From Nesterenkonia sp. (GTDB taxonomy: Bacteria > Actinomycetota > Actinomycetes > Actinomycetales > Micrococcaceae), in NCBI RefSeq assembly GCF_029265375.1, contig NZ_JAJUJJ010000004.1:62001-126000 (forward strand): DNA of 64,000 bases, read 5' to 3'. Numbering within the stretch: the stretch's first letter is position 1; each line of letters opens with the position of its first letter. Below, piece by piece: positions 1-11,265 of this stretch. The notes under the pieces were generated by a model, which saw only the letters and a list, made by a program, of their open reading frames with translations, was not told the origin of the DNA and did not search any database. The position numbers and the translations under genes are program-made.

Positions 1-882
1 CCGCTCGGCGAGCACCGGCCCGCTCAGCCCCCCGGCGCCGGCGGCCTCCACCACCGAGGCCTCGCTGCGCAGCCGCTCCCGGGAGATAGTTGTGTTGGTG
101 GCGATCACCCCGTCCAGTCCCAGCTCGGTGACCAGTTCGGCCACGGCGTCGACGTCGTCGTCTGCCAGATCGGGGGCAATCTTCACCAGCAAGGGCACAT
201 GCCGTCCGGCGGCGGCATCGGCCTCCTCCCCCACTGCTCGCAGCAGCGGGCGCAGCCCCTCAATCTCCTGCAGCTGGCGAAGTCCGGGAGTGTTGGGCGA
301 GGAGACGTTGACCACCAGGTAGTCGGCCACCGGCGCCAGGGTGGAGGCTGAGAGCAGGTAGTCCTCCACCGCCCCCTCCAGCGGCACCACTTTGGTCTTA
401 CCGATGTTGACCCCCACCACCGGGGCATGCGCTCCGCGCTCTCTCAGCTTGGCGATGCGTGCCGCAGTGCGCTCCAGGCGTCTGCGCACCGCTGCTGCGC
501 CGTCGTTGTTGAATCCCATCCGGTTGATCAGCGCCTGGTCCTGCACCAGCCGGAAGAGTCGGGGCGCGGGGTTTCCCGGCTGCGGCTGCGCGGTGACTGT
601 TCCCACCTCAATATGGCCGAAGCCCAGGCAGGCCAGCGGCAGCACAGCGGTGGCGGACTTGTCGAACCCGGCTGCCAGCCCAAAGGGTGAGGGCCAGTCG
701 ATTCCCAGGGCCCGGGTGCGCAGCGACTCCTGCGGGCGGGTCAGGCGCTGAAGCACCGCCCCCAGGCCGAGGCGGTGCGCGACCCGCAGACCGCTGACCG
801 CCAGGCGGTGCGCCTGCTCAGGATCCATGCGGGACAGAACGAGCCGGAAAGCGGCGCGGTAGAGCGGAGCGTCAGAAGGCAT
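1..882 (-). CDS. pyrD: Dihydroorotate dehydrogenase (quinone), class 2, 3' end outside window
   Basis: Oxidises dihydroorotate to orotate in pyrimidine synthesis, using FMN and passing electrons to menaquinone at the membrane. I translated the reverse strand from the ATG at 882. The start [20 protein letters not shown] is the amphipathic membrane-binding helix pair of class 2 enzymes. It is followed by the FMN-binding [19 protein letters not shown], the catalytic-serine segment [17 protein letters not shown] and ATNTTISR. The reading frame stays open for 294 codons to base 1, so only the C-terminal part is missing. A -10 box TAGGAT (890-895) lies 7 nt before the ATG with no Shine-Dalgarno, suggesting a leaderless mRNA. 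It diverges from the hydrolase gene at 940. Confidence 0.95.
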   Translation of the reverse strand, partial: MPSDAPLYRAAFRLVLSRMDPEQAHRLAVSGLRVAHRLGLGAVLQRLTRPQESLRTRALGIDWPSPFGLAAGFDKSATAVLPLACLGFGHIEVGTVTAQPQPGNPAPRLFRLVQDQALINRMGFNNDGAAAVRRRLERTAARIAKLRERGAHAPVVGVNIGKTKVVPLEGAVEDYLLSASTLAPVADYLVVNVSSPNTPGLRQLQEIEGLRPLLRAVGEEADAAAGRHVPLLVKIAPDLADDDVDAVAELVTELGLDGVIATNTTISRERLRSEASVVEAAGAGGLSGPVLAER

Positions 883-939
883 AGTCCCGATCCTATCGGC
901 CTGCGCCTGCCGGGTCCCGGCGCTTCCTACACTGGGGAT
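883..939. promoter_or_regulatory. Divergent promoter region of pyrD and the hydrolase gene
   Basis: This 57-bp gap carries two back-to-back -10 boxes. TAGGAT on the minus strand (895-890) sits 7 nt from the pyrD ATG, and TACACT on the plus strand (928-933) sits 6 nt from the hydrolase ATG. Neither gene has a clear Shine-Dalgarno, so both are probably leaderless. No good -35 hexamer is visible for either. Confidence 0.5.
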
Positions 940-2004
940 ATGACGACGTCGACTTCCTCTCCGCGGAGTGACTCCGGAGGCTCTGAGCGCGGCAAGGAGC
1001 GGGCAAGCGAGGCTCAGCACCCCGGAGACGAGCTGCTGGAAGACTCTCCTGCCGGGGTGTGGGTGCCGGACTGCCTGCCGGGCTGCTCGCGCAGGACGAT
1101 TCCGCTGGGTGAGGACTTCGAGGGCAGCGTCTCCGCCACGCTGGTGCGCTGTGATCAGCAGCCTGCGCGCCCATCAGCCCCGCCGGTGCTGCAGATCCAC
1201 GGCTGGACCGACTACTTTTACAACCTGGAGCTTGCCCACCGATTTGTGGAGGCCGGGCACCGGTTCTATGCCCTGGACCTGCGCAAATACGGCCGGAGCC
1301 TGCGCGCCCACCAGACCCCCGGGCATATTGACGATCTGGCGGCCTATGATGCCGAGATCCAAGCGGCCCTGGAGATCATCGCTCAGGAGAACCCGGAGGC
1401 CGGCCGTCCGGTGGTCGCCGGCCACTCTACGGGCGGACTGGTGGCCGCGCTGTGGGCCCAGCGCCATCCGGGGCAGGCGGCCGCGCTGGTGCTGAACTCT
1501 CCGTGGTTGGAGGTCCCCGGCCACTCTCCGGCCCGGGCCGCGGCGGAGGGGATCGTCACGCCCCTGGGTGCGGTGAACCCGACCGCGACGCTGCGGGTGC
1601 CGCGGCTGGAGCACTATTGGGAGTCGCTGTCGGATCAGGCTCACGGCGAATGGCAGCTGCATCCCCTGTGGCGGCCCAGGAAGTCCTTCCCCATGACGGT
1701 GGGCTGGCTGAAGGCTGTCTTCGCCGGCCACCGTCGGGTGCGGGAGGGGCTGGAGATGGATCTGCCGGTGCTGGTGCTGCTCTCCACCGGGACGGTCTAT
1801 CGCCCGCAGTGGACACCGGAGCACCAGGAGAACGACGGCGTGCTGGACGTGGAGCTGCTGGCCCGCCGCGCGGTGCGGCTGGGACGCCACGTCACGGTGG
1901 TGCGGATCCCGCAGGCGATGCATGACGTCTTCGCCTCGCGGCAGCCGGTGCGCACCGAGGCTTTCGAGCATGTCCGCCGCTGGCTGCAGGTCTACGGCAC
2001 CTGA
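940..2004 (+). CDS. Alpha/beta hydrolase (serine aminopeptidase S33 / monoacylglycerol lipase-like)
   Basis: Predicted cytoplasmic serine hydrolase of 354 aa. The nucleophile elbow GHSTGG holds the likely catalytic serine (about residue 163). QIHGWTDY upstream is the HG oxyanion segment, ALDLRKYGRS resembles the D-x-R-G-x-G-x-S stretch of monoglyceride lipases, and MHDVFAS near the C-terminus supplies the probable histidine. I chose the ATG at 940 because the reading frame further upstream would run into pyrD on the other strand, and because a TACACT -10 box lies 6 nt before this ATG. The first 60 residues are Ser/Glu-rich and probably disordered. The natural substrate cannot be told from the sequence. 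It converges on uppS with only 10 bp between the stop codons. Confidence 0.85.
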   Translation: MTTSTSSPRSDSGGSERGKERASEAQHPGDELLEDSPAGVWVPDCLPGCSRRTIPLGEDFEGSVSATLVRCDQQPARPSAPPVLQIHGWTDYFYNLELAHRFVEAGHRFYALDLRKYGRSLRAHQTPGHIDDLAAYDAEIQAALEIIAQENPEAGRPVVAGHSTGGLVAALWAQRHPGQAAALVLNSPWLEVPGHSPARAAAEGIVTPLGAVNPTATLRVPRLEHYWESLSDQAHGEWQLHPLWRPRKSFPMTVGWLKAVFAGHRRVREGLEMDLPVLVLLSTGTVYRPQWTPEHQENDGVLDVELLARRAVRLGRHVTVVRIPQAMHDVFASRQPVRTEAFEHVRRWLQVYGT

Positions 2005-2014
2005 GGGAGACCGT

Positions 2015-2875
2015 TCACGCGGAGTCGCGCACCGCGTCCACCGCCCCGCCGTAGCGACGGTCCCGCTGGGCGTAGATCTCCAGCGCGTGCCAGAGCGTGG
2101 TGCGGTCGACGTCGGGCCACAGGGTGTCGAGGAACACCAGCTCGGCGTAGGCGGACTGCCAGAGCAGGAAGTTGCTGATCCGCTGCTCCCCGGAGGAGCG
2201 CAGGAAGAGATCTACGTCCGGAGCATCAGGGTGGTTCAGATGTGCTGCCAGGGTGGATTCGCGGATGCGCCGCGGGTCGATCTCGCCCCGGGCGGCACGT
2301 TCGGCGATGGCGCGGGCGGCGTCGGTGATCTCCGCTCGTCCCCCATAGTTGACGCACATGGTCAGCGTGCAGCGAGTGTTGCTGCTGGTCAGCTCCTCGG
2401 CAGACTCCAGCTCGCGGATCACCGAGCGCCACAGCTTGGGCCGCCGTCCGTTCCACCGGATGCGCACGCCCCAGGAGTTCAGAACGTCGCGCTGCCGGCG
2501 CAGCACGTCCCGGGAGTAGCTCATGATGAAGCGCACCTCTTCCGGTGAGCGCTTCCAGTTCTCGGTGGAGAACCCGTAGACGCTGACGTGCTCCACGCCA
2601 GCCTCGATGGCCCCGGCCATGACTTCCATCAGACTGTGCTCGCCGGCCCGGTGACCTTCGGTCCGCGGAAGTCCGCGCTGATTGGCCCACCGGCCGTTGC
2701 CGTCCATCACCACAGCCACATGCCGCGGGATCAGCGCCGAAGGCAACTTCGGGGGTTCTGCTCCGCTGGGATGCGGCCACGGGTCCTCATACTCGGTTGC
2801 GCGGGAAGTCACGGTGCTCATTGTGCCAGGCATGCCCACCACCCGGTGCCGCTGCCCCAGTCCATTGGTCCTCAC
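2015..2875 (-). CDS. uppS: Isoprenyl (polyprenyl diphosphate) synthase
   Basis: cis-Prenyltransferase that elongates farnesyl diphosphate with isopentenyl diphosphate to make the polyprenyl carrier lipid for cell-wall glycans. The signature [15 protein letters not shown] carries the catalytic Asp. [19 protein letters not shown], and the C-terminal [13 protein letters not shown] and [12 protein letters not shown] are all typical and intact. The frame opens with a GTG at 2875, but in-frame ATG codons at 2833 and 2821 are alternatives and none has a strong ribosome site. Homology begins about 40 residues in, so the N-terminus is uncertain. It is separated from recO by an oppositely oriented lipoprotein gene, so it must have its own promoter. 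Confidence 0.93.
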   Translation of the reverse strand: MRTNGLGQRHRVVGMPGTMSTVTSRATEYEDPWPHPSGAEPPKLPSALIPRHVAVVMDGNGRWANQRGLPRTEGHRAGEHSLMEVMAGAIEAGVEHVSVYGFSTENWKRSPEEVRFIMSYSRDVLRRQRDVLNSWGVRIRWNGRRPKLWRSVIRELESAEELTSSNTRCTLTMCVNYGGRAEITDAARAIAERAARGEIDPRRIRESTLAAHLNHPDAPDVDLFLRSSGEQRISNFLLWQSAYAELVFLDTLWPDVDRTTLWHALEIYAQRDRRYGGAVDAVRDSA

Positions 2876-3003
2876 ATATTAGGGGTCCAGCTCTGCGGCC
2901 GCGACCGGCGGCATTGACAGTGACATGCGTCACATCGACATCCTGACGATGTGCAGCGAATGTGACCGGCAGTTCAGTGCAGACCAGCGATGAGGTACTC
3001 ACC

Positions 3004-3429
3004 ATGGGCAGCAGAAGGTGGCTCACCACCGGCGCCGTCCTGACCGCAGCGATAGGCCTTGCGGCCTGCGGCGGTCAGGAGGACACCGATCAGGAAGTCG
3101 CCGGGGGTGAAAGCCCCGAACCCGTCAGCACCGAAGCGCAGGAGTCGGACTGCCCCTCGCCGATGGAGACGAACGGAACCTCGGAGGGAGACCCCACAGT
3201 CGAGGAGACCGCTCTGGAGCAGGTTGACGCCGAGGACCAGGGCTGGAGCGCCCAGGCGTGGCACTGCCCGGAGGAGGAGTGCGTCTCCCTCATCGTCTGG
3301 ACCGCGGGCGGACCAGTCTCAGAGGTTCCGGTGAAGGAGTACCACGACCGCATTGCAGAGGGAACTGATGTCTCCCTCGTCTCCGTCTATGCCTCCGACG
3401 GCCACCCGCCGGAGGAGGCGGACGGCTGA
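3004..3429 (+). CDS. Small secreted lipoprotein, function unknown
   Basis: 141-aa protein with a type II signal peptide: basic start MGSRRW, hydrophobic stretch GAVLTAAIG, and lipobox LAAC with the lipidated cysteine at about residue 22. The mature part begins with a Glu/Ser/Asp-rich linker followed by a compact domain with cysteine pairs (around DCPSP and HCPEEECVS). It should sit on the outer face of the membrane. I chose ATG 3004 over the upstream start at 2962 because the signal peptide begins there and GAGG precedes it by 8 nt. I recognise no family. It is inserted between recO and uppS, which are commonly adjacent in Micrococcaceae, so it may be lineage-specific. Confidence 0.7.
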   Translation: MGSRRWLTTGAVLTAAIGLAACGGQEDTDQEVAGGESPEPVSTEAQESDCPSPMETNGTSEGDPTVEETALEQVDAEDQGWSAQAWHCPEEECVSLIVWTAGGPVSEVPVKEYHDRIAEGTDVSLVSVYASDGHPPEEADG

Positions 3430-3498
3430 GCATCCGGGGCGCCGGTTCGCCTCCAAGGCGTGGCAGTCAGGCACCGGAGGGGCTGCGTTTCCCTGCGC

Positions 3499-4275
3499 TC
3501 AGTACGCAAAGGCTCGCAGCGAGGTGAGCCGCCGCTCCAGGTGATGCTGGGCGTAGTCGGTGGCCACCGACACCGCCTCATGGCGCATCTCCGCACTCGC
3601 CGCGGCGGTGCGCTCCCAGTCCCCGTGCTGCAGCGCGTGCAGCAGCTCCGGGGTGCCGGGCCCCACACTGCGGGACCCGGGCGGCCGGCAGTCGGGGCAG
3701 ACGGGGCCTCCGGCACCGGCGTGGAAGGCCGCATGCGGCCCTGGGGCGCCGCAGGCCACGCAGGCGCTCCAAGTCACCGCCCAGCCGGCGGCCGCCACAG
3801 CGCGAAGCAGATAAGAGCCGAGCACCACATCCGGGGAGTGCACCTCCCGGGCCAGGGCTGAGTAGGCTCCATGCAGCAGATCGAACTGGTCAGCTCCGCC
3901 GCGCGCCCGCTGCCGCCCGGGCTGCTGCGGTTCGACCTGCTCATGCTCAGCGATGCGTTCGGCCGCCTCAGCCATGGCGGATGCGGCGGTGTACTTCTCA
4001 TAGTCGGCCGCGATCATTGTGCCGTAGGCGCTGCGGCCCACCGCCTGGGTGACGATGTCCAAGCTCCGCCCGCGGACGAACTGCACATCGGCCACCATGA
4101 ACGGCTCCAGGGTGGCGCCGAACTTTGAGCTGGTCCGGCGCACACCTTTGGCCACTGCCCGCACCAGGCCGTGGAAAGCGGTGAGTACAGTGATGATTCG
4201 GTCGGCCTCACCCAGTTTCTGGGTGCGCAGGACTATCGCGAGGTCGCGGTAGCTGCGCGCAGCGAAGGTGGACAC
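3499..4275 (-). CDS. recO: DNA repair protein RecO
   Basis: Recombination mediator that anneals single-stranded DNA and, with RecR, helps load RecA at gaps. 258 aa, normal for the family. The N-terminal OB fold starts at YRDLAIVLRTQKLGEADRII and includes the conserved AVAKGVRRTSSKFG. The C-terminal part holds a zinc finger of two cysteine pairs (CVAC and CPDC). Start is GTG at 4275, with GGGAGG 7 nt upstream on the coding strand. It lies 48 bp downstream of leuA in the same orientation and is probably cotranscribed with it. Confidence 0.95.
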   Translation of the reverse strand: MSTFAARSYRDLAIVLRTQKLGEADRIITVLTAFHGLVRAVAKGVRRTSSKFGATLEPFMVADVQFVRGRSLDIVTQAVGRSAYGTMIAADYEKYTAASAMAEAAERIAEHEQVEPQQPGRQRARGGADQFDLLHGAYSALAREVHSPDVVLGSYLLRAVAAAGWAVTWSACVACGAPGPHAAFHAGAGGPVCPDCRPPGSRSVGPGTPELLHALQHGDWERTAAASAEMRHEAVSVATDYAQHHLERRLTSLRAFAY

Positions 4276-4323
4276 CGGTTCGCCTCCCAGATCGTGGCGT
4301 CCTCAGGCTATCTCGGCCCGTGC

Positions 4324-6259
<1,936 letters not shown>

Positions 6260-6349
6260 GTCACTGACGGTAGCACGCCCGCCCCGGGCTCGGGCACCCG
6301 GCGCAATGTCGGTTCACTATGTGGACGGCTCGCTCTGCGGATCTGCCAG

Positions 6350-7348
6350 TCAGAATCCCAGCCGGTTGAGCTTCTTGGGATCGCGCTGCCATTCCTTGGT
6401 GACTTTGACGTGCAGGTCCAGGTGCACCGGTGTCCCCAGCAGCTTGGTGATCCCGGTACGGGCCTGGGAGCCGATCTGCTTCAGTCGGCTGCCGCGGCGC
6501 CCGATGATGATGGCTTTCTGGGAGTCGCGCTCCACGTGAATAGTGGCGTGCACATCCAGCAGCGGCCTGCCCTCCGGGCGGTCTTCGCGGGGGATCATCT
6601 CCTCCACGGTGACCGCAATGGAGTGCGGCAGCTCATCACGCACATCCTCCAGGGCGGCCTCGCGGATGAGTTCAGCAACCATCACCTGCTCCGGCTCGTC
6701 GGTGAGCTCGCCTTCGGGGTACAGCGGCGGGGAGGTCGGCATCATCTGGATCAGCTCATCGGCGACGACGTCGACCTGCTCGCCGTTGACGGCGGAGACC
6801 GGAATGATTGCGGCGAAGCCCTCAGCCTGGCGGGCCTCACCTGCCAGATGCTCCCGGCCGAGCTGGTCGGCGGCGATCAGCTGCTCGGCGAGCTCGGAGC
6901 GGGAGACCTTGTCCGTCTTGGTCACCAGCGCCACTACGGGCTTGTGCGGCAGTTTGGTCAGCTGCCCGGCGATGAATCGGTCCCCGGGCCCGATCTTCTC
7001 ATCGGCCGGCAGGCAGAAGCCGACGACGTCGACCTCGCTGAGGGTGTCGATGACCAAGTCGTTCAGGCGTGAGCCCAGCAGCGTGCGGGGCCGGTGCAGC
7101 CCCGGGGTGTCCACCAGCACCAGCTGGGCCCCTGGCCGGTCCTCGGTGCCGGGGCGGTGCACGATGCCGCGGATGGTGTGCCGGGTGGTCTGCGGTTTGG
7201 AGCTGGTGATGGCGACCTTCTCGCCGACCAGCGCATTGGTCAGCGTGGACTTCCCGGCATTGGGGCGGCCCACGAAGCTGGCGAAACCTGCGCGGTAGTT
7301 CTCGTCGAACTCCGGGAACTGCGGCAGCGGTAAGTGGTCAGCCGTCAT
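6350..7348 (-). CDS. era: GTPase Era
   Basis: Ribosome-assembly GTPase that binds the 3' end of 16S rRNA. The G1 motif GRPNAGKST, switch segment SSKPQTTRHTIRG, G3 DTPG and G4 TKTD are followed by a C-terminal KH domain with IIIGRRGSRLKQIG. About 332 aa, somewhat long for the family because of an N-terminal extension and an insert around TSPPLYPEG. I favour the ATG at 7348 over the one at 7360 because GGAGG lies 5 nt upstream of it, inside the codons of the longer reading. It is the last gene of the long minus-strand block from hrcA, 39 bp after the CBS-domain gene. Confidence 0.96.
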   Translation of the reverse strand: MTADHLPLPQFPEFDENYRAGFASFVGRPNAGKSTLTNALVGEKVAITSSKPQTTRHTIRGIVHRPGTEDRPGAQLVLVDTPGLHRPRTLLGSRLNDLVIDTLSEVDVVGFCLPADEKIGPGDRFIAGQLTKLPHKPVVALVTKTDKVSRSELAEQLIAADQLGREHLAGEARQAEGFAAIIPVSAVNGEQVDVVADELIQMMPTSPPLYPEGELTDEPEQVMVAELIREAALEDVRDELPHSIAVTVEEMIPREDRPEGRPLLDVHATIHVERDSQKAIIIGRRGSRLKQIGSQARTGITKLLGTPVHLDLHVKVTKEWQRDPKKLNRLGF

Positions 7349-7387
7349 CGTCTCCTCCATCGTGCGCTCATACGGTGCATCTGCGCC

Positions 7388-8857
7388 TCAGCGGCGGGTT
7401 CCGGTCTCAGCCGGCGAGCGCGCGCTGCCGGCGGCGACCGCCTCCTGCTCAGCCGCTTCACGTTCGGCGGCCAGCGCCTGCTGCTCGTCCTCGGTGCCGA
7501 CCCCGCCTCGGGCACCGCGCCGGGCCGGATCCTGCTGGTGGGCCTCGGGCAGCGCTGCGGCATCCTCGCCGCGGGTCACCGACTCCCACACCAGCAGGTG
7601 GGAGACTCGGTTGCGGCGTCCGGTGAGCCGGTCGGCGTGGAGCACGACGCCGTCGATCTCCACTTCGGAGCCGGCGATCGGGACTCGTCCCAGGTGCTTG
7701 GCCAGCAGACCGCCGACAGTGTCCACGTCCTCCTCGTCCTCCAGGTCCAGGTCGAATGCGGAGGCGAAGTCGTCCACGCTCATCCGGGCCGGGACTCGGA
7801 CCCGGCCGTCGTCGAGGTGCTCGATCTCTTCGACTTCGTCGTCGTACTCGTCGACGATGTCCCCGACCAGCTCCTCAATGAGGTCCTCCATGGTGACCAG
7901 CCCGGCGGTGCCGCCGTACTCATCGATCACCACGGCCACATGGGTGGACTCGCGCTGCAGCTCGGAGAGGAACTCGCCCACGGATTTGGACTCCGGCACA
8001 TACCGGACGTCGCGCTGCAGCTCCTCCACTGCGATGCTGGCTGCGGTCCGGGAGGAGAATCTGGCCGGGGCGCGGCCGATGCGGATCATATGGTCCAGGT
8101 AGGCCACGTCCTTCAGGTAGACCATGCCGGTGATGTCATCGGCCGAGCCTCGGGTCACCGGCATCCGGGAGTAGCCCGAGCGCAGGAACAGCGTCATGGC
8201 CTCCTCGCAGCTGGCCTCAGCGTCGATGGTGACCATATCGGTGCGTGGGACCATCACCGAGCGGACCCGGGTGCTGGAGAGATCCAGCACCGATTCGATC
8301 AGTTCGGCCTCATTGTCCTCAATCACATCAGACTCATTGGCGCGAACGATGTAGTCCAGCAGCTCGTCGTCGTCGAAGAATCCCTGGTCAGCGGCGGTGC
8401 CCGGCAGGATCTTCCCGCCGATGCGGGCCAGCCACTGCGGCAGCGGCCCCAAAGAAAGGCGCGCCAGGCGCACGGTGCGGGCCGTGGCGGTGATGATCCG
8501 AAGGTGATGGGCCCGGCCGATCTTCCGGGGCGAGACCGCCGCACTGACCAGTCCGGAGGAGCCCAGGGCGATGCCGGCCAGCAGGGCGCCGAGCTCCAGG
8601 TCTCCGACGGCGAGTATGGCGGTGATGGTGATCAGCACCACTGCCACAGTGGTCAGTCCCCAGCGCCAGATCTGTAGGGCAAGGGTGTGCGGGACCGGTT
8701 CGGTCAGGATCATCTCCACAGCGCCCAGGCCCTGTTTCTCGGCGACCTCTTCGGCCTCTTTGCGGGTGAGCCGGATGAAGGCGGCTTCCGCGGTGGAGAG
8801 CACAAAGGCCAGCACCGCGGCGGCCACAGCGGCGCAGACCAGCAGTATGATCGTCAT
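7388..8857 (-). CDS. CNNM/CorC-type membrane protein with CBS domains
   Basis: Hemolysin-C/CorB-like protein of 489 aa. It has an N-terminal DUF21 (CNNM) membrane domain with three or four hydrophobic helices (residues 1-150), a CBS pair (about 195-340; VPRTDMVTIDAE, MPVTRGSADDITGMVYLKD, VAVVIDEYGGTAGLVTMEDLIEE) and the CorC/HlyC transporter-associated domain (about 350-430; MSVDDFASAFDL, DTVGGLLAKHLG). CNNM proteins are implicated in magnesium homeostasis, and the CBS pair binds adenosine nucleotides. The last 50 residues are Ala/Glu/Arg-rich and probably disordered. It sits 3 bp after ybeY, as in many actinobacteria. Confidence 0.9.
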   Translation of the reverse strand: MTIILLVCAAVAAAVLAFVLSTAEAAFIRLTRKEAEEVAEKQGLGAVEMILTEPVPHTLALQIWRWGLTTVAVVLITITAILAVGDLELGALLAGIALGSSGLVSAAVSPRKIGRAHHLRIITATARTVRLARLSLGPLPQWLARIGGKILPGTAADQGFFDDDELLDYIVRANESDVIEDNEAELIESVLDLSSTRVRSVMVPRTDMVTIDAEASCEEAMTLFLRSGYSRMPVTRGSADDITGMVYLKDVAYLDHMIRIGRAPARFSSRTAASIAVEELQRDVRYVPESKSVGEFLSELQRESTHVAVVIDEYGGTAGLVTMEDLIEELVGDIVDEYDDEVEEIEHLDDGRVRVPARMSVDDFASAFDLDLEDEEDVDTVGGLLAKHLGRVPIAGSEVEIDGVVLHADRLTGRRNRVSHLLVWESVTRGEDAAALPEAHQQDPARRGARGGVGTEDEQQALAAEREAAEQEAVAAGSARSPAETGTRR

Positions 8858-8860
8858 CGC

Positions 8861-9349
8861 TCAGCCGCTCACCGTGGGGGTCGGGGCGGACCGGCCCAGG
8901 AACTGGCCGAGCAGCCGGGCCTGCAGGGAGAACATCTCTTCACGCTCGGCCGGTTCGGCGTGGTCATAGCCGAGCAGGTGCAGGACGCCGTGGGTGGTCA
9001 GCAGGCACAGCTCGTCGCCGAGGGAGTGCCCGGCCTCGGCGGCTTGGGCGGCCGCAACTGCGGGGCAGACCACCACATCCCCCAGGGCGCCCTCGGTCAC
9101 CGGGGCCTCTGCGGTGCCCGGTGTCAGCTCGTCCATCGGGAAACTCATCACATCGGTGGGGCCGGGCAGGTCCATCCACTGCAGGTGCAGCTGCTCCATC
9201 GCCTGTTCGTCCACCAGCGCCACCGAGAGCTCCACCGCAGGCCCCAGTCCTAGCTCCGCGTAGAGGAAGGCGGCCAGGTCGGTCAGCTCAGCCAAGTGCG
9301 CGGCGGTGATGCGGGAGTCCGCAGAGGCGTCGTCGATGGTGACGGTCAT
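8861..9349 (-). CDS. ybeY: Endoribonuclease YbeY
   Basis: Zinc endoribonuclease for 16S rRNA 3'-end maturation and ribosome quality control. 162 aa. The signature H-x3-H-x5-H is present as [11 protein letters not shown] (about residues 121-131). Also seen are [14 protein letters not shown] and the conserved GPTDVMSFP. It starts with ATG at 9349, overlapping the phoH stop by four bases (ATGA), so the two are translationally coupled. The pairing with phoH and a CBS-domain gene is standard. Confidence 0.96.
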   Translation of the reverse strand: MTVTIDDASADSRITAAHLAELTDLAAFLYAELGLGPAVELSVALVDEQAMEQLHLQWMDLPGPTDVMSFPMDELTPGTAEAPVTEGALGDVVVCPAVAAAQAAEAGHSLGDELCLLTTHGVLHLLGYDHAEPAEREEMFSLQARLLGQFLGRSAPTPTVSG

Positions 9350-10371
9350 CGTCGCCTGCCTCCGCTCCCGGGCCGGCGCGCGGCGGAGTCGTGCTGGCTC
9401 TGGTGGCGCTCATAGGCGTCCACGATGCGGCTGACCAGCTCGTGGCGGACCACGTCCTGGGAGCCGAAGCGGGAGATGGAGATGTCCTCCACGCCGTCGA
9501 GGATCTCCAGCACAGTAGCCAGGCCGGAATCCGTGCCGCGGGGCAGGTCCACCTGGGTGATGTCTCCGGTGACCACGATCTTGGAGTTGAAGCCCAGCCG
9601 GGTCAGGAACATCTTCATCTGCTCAGCGGTGGTGTTCTGCGCCTCGTCCAAGATGATGAAGGAGTCATTCAGAGTCCGGCCGCGCATATAGGCCAGCGGC
9701 GCGACCTCGATCGTGCCGGCGGCCATCAGCTGCGGGATCGACTCAGGCTCGATCATGTCGTAGAGCGCGTCGTAGAGCGGCCGCAGATAGGGGTCGATCT
9801 TCTCATTGAGCGAGCCGGGCAGGTATCCCAGCTTCTCGCCGGCCTCCACGGCAGGGCGGGTGAGGATGATTCGGTTGATCTCCTTGGCCTGCAGGGCCTG
9901 CACGGCCTTGGCCATCGCCAGATAGGTCTTGCCGGTGCCGGCCGGGCCGATGCCGAAGATCACCGTGGACTCGTCGATAGTGTCCACATAGCTCTGCTGG
10001 TTGGCCGTCTTGGGCCGGATGGTGCGGCCGCGGTGGGAGAGGATATTGGTGGCCACCATGCGTGCGCTGGTGGGGGCATCGTGAGCCCGCACCATGGTGG
10101 CGATCTGCTCGATGATCTCTTCAGTGGCGGTGGTTCCCGAGGCGGCCAGCGTCTTCAGCTGGGTGAGGATCTCCACGATCTGGTGAGTATCGGGGCTGGG
10201 GCCGGAGACCGTGATGAGCTTCTCGCGCAGTCCGAGGCTGACATCGGGATAGAGCCCGGCCAGGATGCGCAGCGCCAGATCCTGCACCCCCAGGGTGCGG
10301 AACATCGTTTCGGCGTCGGCGAAGTGAACTTCGCGCTCAACAAAGGTGGGAGTCGGGGTCTCGGTAATCAG
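9346..10371 (-). CDS. phoH: PhoH-family ATPase
   Basis: PhoH-like P-loop ATPase related to helicase superfamily 1, thought to act in RNA metabolism with YbeY. The Walker A is [11 protein letters not shown], the Walker [10 protein letters not shown], and [17 protein letters not shown] is highly conserved. The first ATG (10305) lacks a ribosome site. The frame stays open upstream and encodes family-like sequence (ending [11 protein letters not shown] before that Met), but the only start-like codons there are CTG at 10371 and ATT at 10368, with GAGG just upstream (10378-10375). I give the CTG as the start, with low certainty. The gene itself is certain. Confidence 0.93.
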   Translation of the reverse strand: MITETPTPTFVEREVHFADAETMFRTLGVQDLALRILAGLYPDVSLGLREKLITVSGPSPDTHQIVEILTQLKTLAASGTTATEEIIEQIATMVRAHDAPTSARMVATNILSHRGRTIRPKTANQQSYVDTIDESTVIFGIGPAGTGKTYLAMAKAVQALQAKEINRIILTRPAVEAGEKLGYLPGSLNEKIDPYLRPLYDALYDMIEPESIPQLMAAGTIEVAPLAYMRGRTLNDSFIILDEAQNTTAEQMKMFLTRLGFNSKIVVTGDITQVDLPRGTDSGLATVLEILDGVEDISISRFGSQDVVRHELVSRIVDAYERHQSQHDSAARRPGSGGRRR

Positions 10372-10461
10372 GTGCCTCGCTTGTTCGGGTGTCGGGTGCT
10401 TCTAGGATACGTCCAACGCGCCCAGAGTGGGGCGTCTTCCCGCAGGTGCGTGAGGCGCAGC

Positions 10462-11253
10462 TCACCACTCCCACCGGCCCAGCAGCAGCTGGGCGGCCGC
10501 CAGGGCCGCCGGCCCTGCGGTGGATGAGCGCAGCACAGTGGGGCCCAGCCGGGCGGTGCGGGCCCCGGCGGCGGTGAGCTGCTCGATCTCCCGGTCGGTG
10601 ATTCCGCCCTCGGGGCCCACCACCAGATGCAGCTGGTCCACACCGGACTCCCGTTGCCCGGTTGGGTCCAGGCCGTGGGCCTCCAGGGCAGCGCGCAGGG
10701 AGCTGCGCTCGCGCTCGTGCAGCACGACGACGGCGGGGCGGGGCTGGTCCTGCTGGATGCGACGCAGGTAGTCGGCGGTGGTGTGCAGCTGCTCCACCTG
10801 CGGGATGGCGGTGCGCCGGGTCTGTTTGGCCGCCGCAGTGACGGTGCTGACCCATTCGGCGTGCTTCTTCGCCTCGCGGCCGGCCTTCCAGCGGGCCACC
10901 GACCGTTCGGCCTCCCAGGGGATGATCGCATCGACTCCCAGCTCCGCGGCCGACTCGATGGCCTGCAGGTCCCGTTTGTCCTTAGCCAGCGCTTGGACCA
11001 GCACCAGGTGGGGCCGCAGGTCGGGCTCGCGGTGGAGGGCCGTGAGCTCCACGCTCAGCTGCCCCTGGTCGGCGGCGGTGACTGTGCCTTCGGCGCGCAG
11101 CCGCTGCGTGTCGGAGAGCTGGACCTGCTCGCCGGGTCCCATCCGCATCACTGTGGCCGCGTGGTGGCCCTCCGGACCGTCGAGCACCACCACAGAGCCG
11201 ACGTCGGCATCGTCCAGCGAGCCTGCGGCCAGGTGAAAGAGCGGAGCAGTCAT
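10462..11253 (-). CDS. rsmE: 16S rRNA (uracil1498-N3)-methyltransferase
   Basis: SPOUT-class methyltransferase that uses S-adenosylmethionine to methylate U1498 of 16S rRNA. 263 aa. The N-terminal PUA-like region carries GPEGHHAATVMRM. The C-terminal knot has GPEGGITDREIE and LGPTVLRSSTAGPAA, which bind the cofactor. ATG start at 11253, 12 bp downstream of the dnaJ stop. It follows dnaJ in the usual hrcA-dnaJ-rsmE order of actinobacteria. Confidence 0.96.
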   Translation of the reverse strand: MTAPLFHLAAGSLDDADVGSVVVLDGPEGHHAATVMRMGPGEQVQLSDTQRLRAEGTVTAADQGQLSVELTALHREPDLRPHLVLVQALAKDKRDLQAIESAAELGVDAIIPWEAERSVARWKAGREAKKHAEWVSTVTAAAKQTRRTAIPQVEQLHTTADYLRRIQQDQPRPAVVVLHERERSSLRAALEAHGLDPTGQRESGVDQLHLVVGPEGGITDREIEQLTAAGARTARLGPTVLRSSTAGPAALAAAQLLLGRWEW

Positions 11254-11265
11254 GGCGTCGTCGTA

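Noticed and set aside
7334-8677. 447-codon open frame antisense to the CBS-domain gene
   Set aside because: The other strand has clear DUF21, CBS and CorC motifs; this frame is a shadow.
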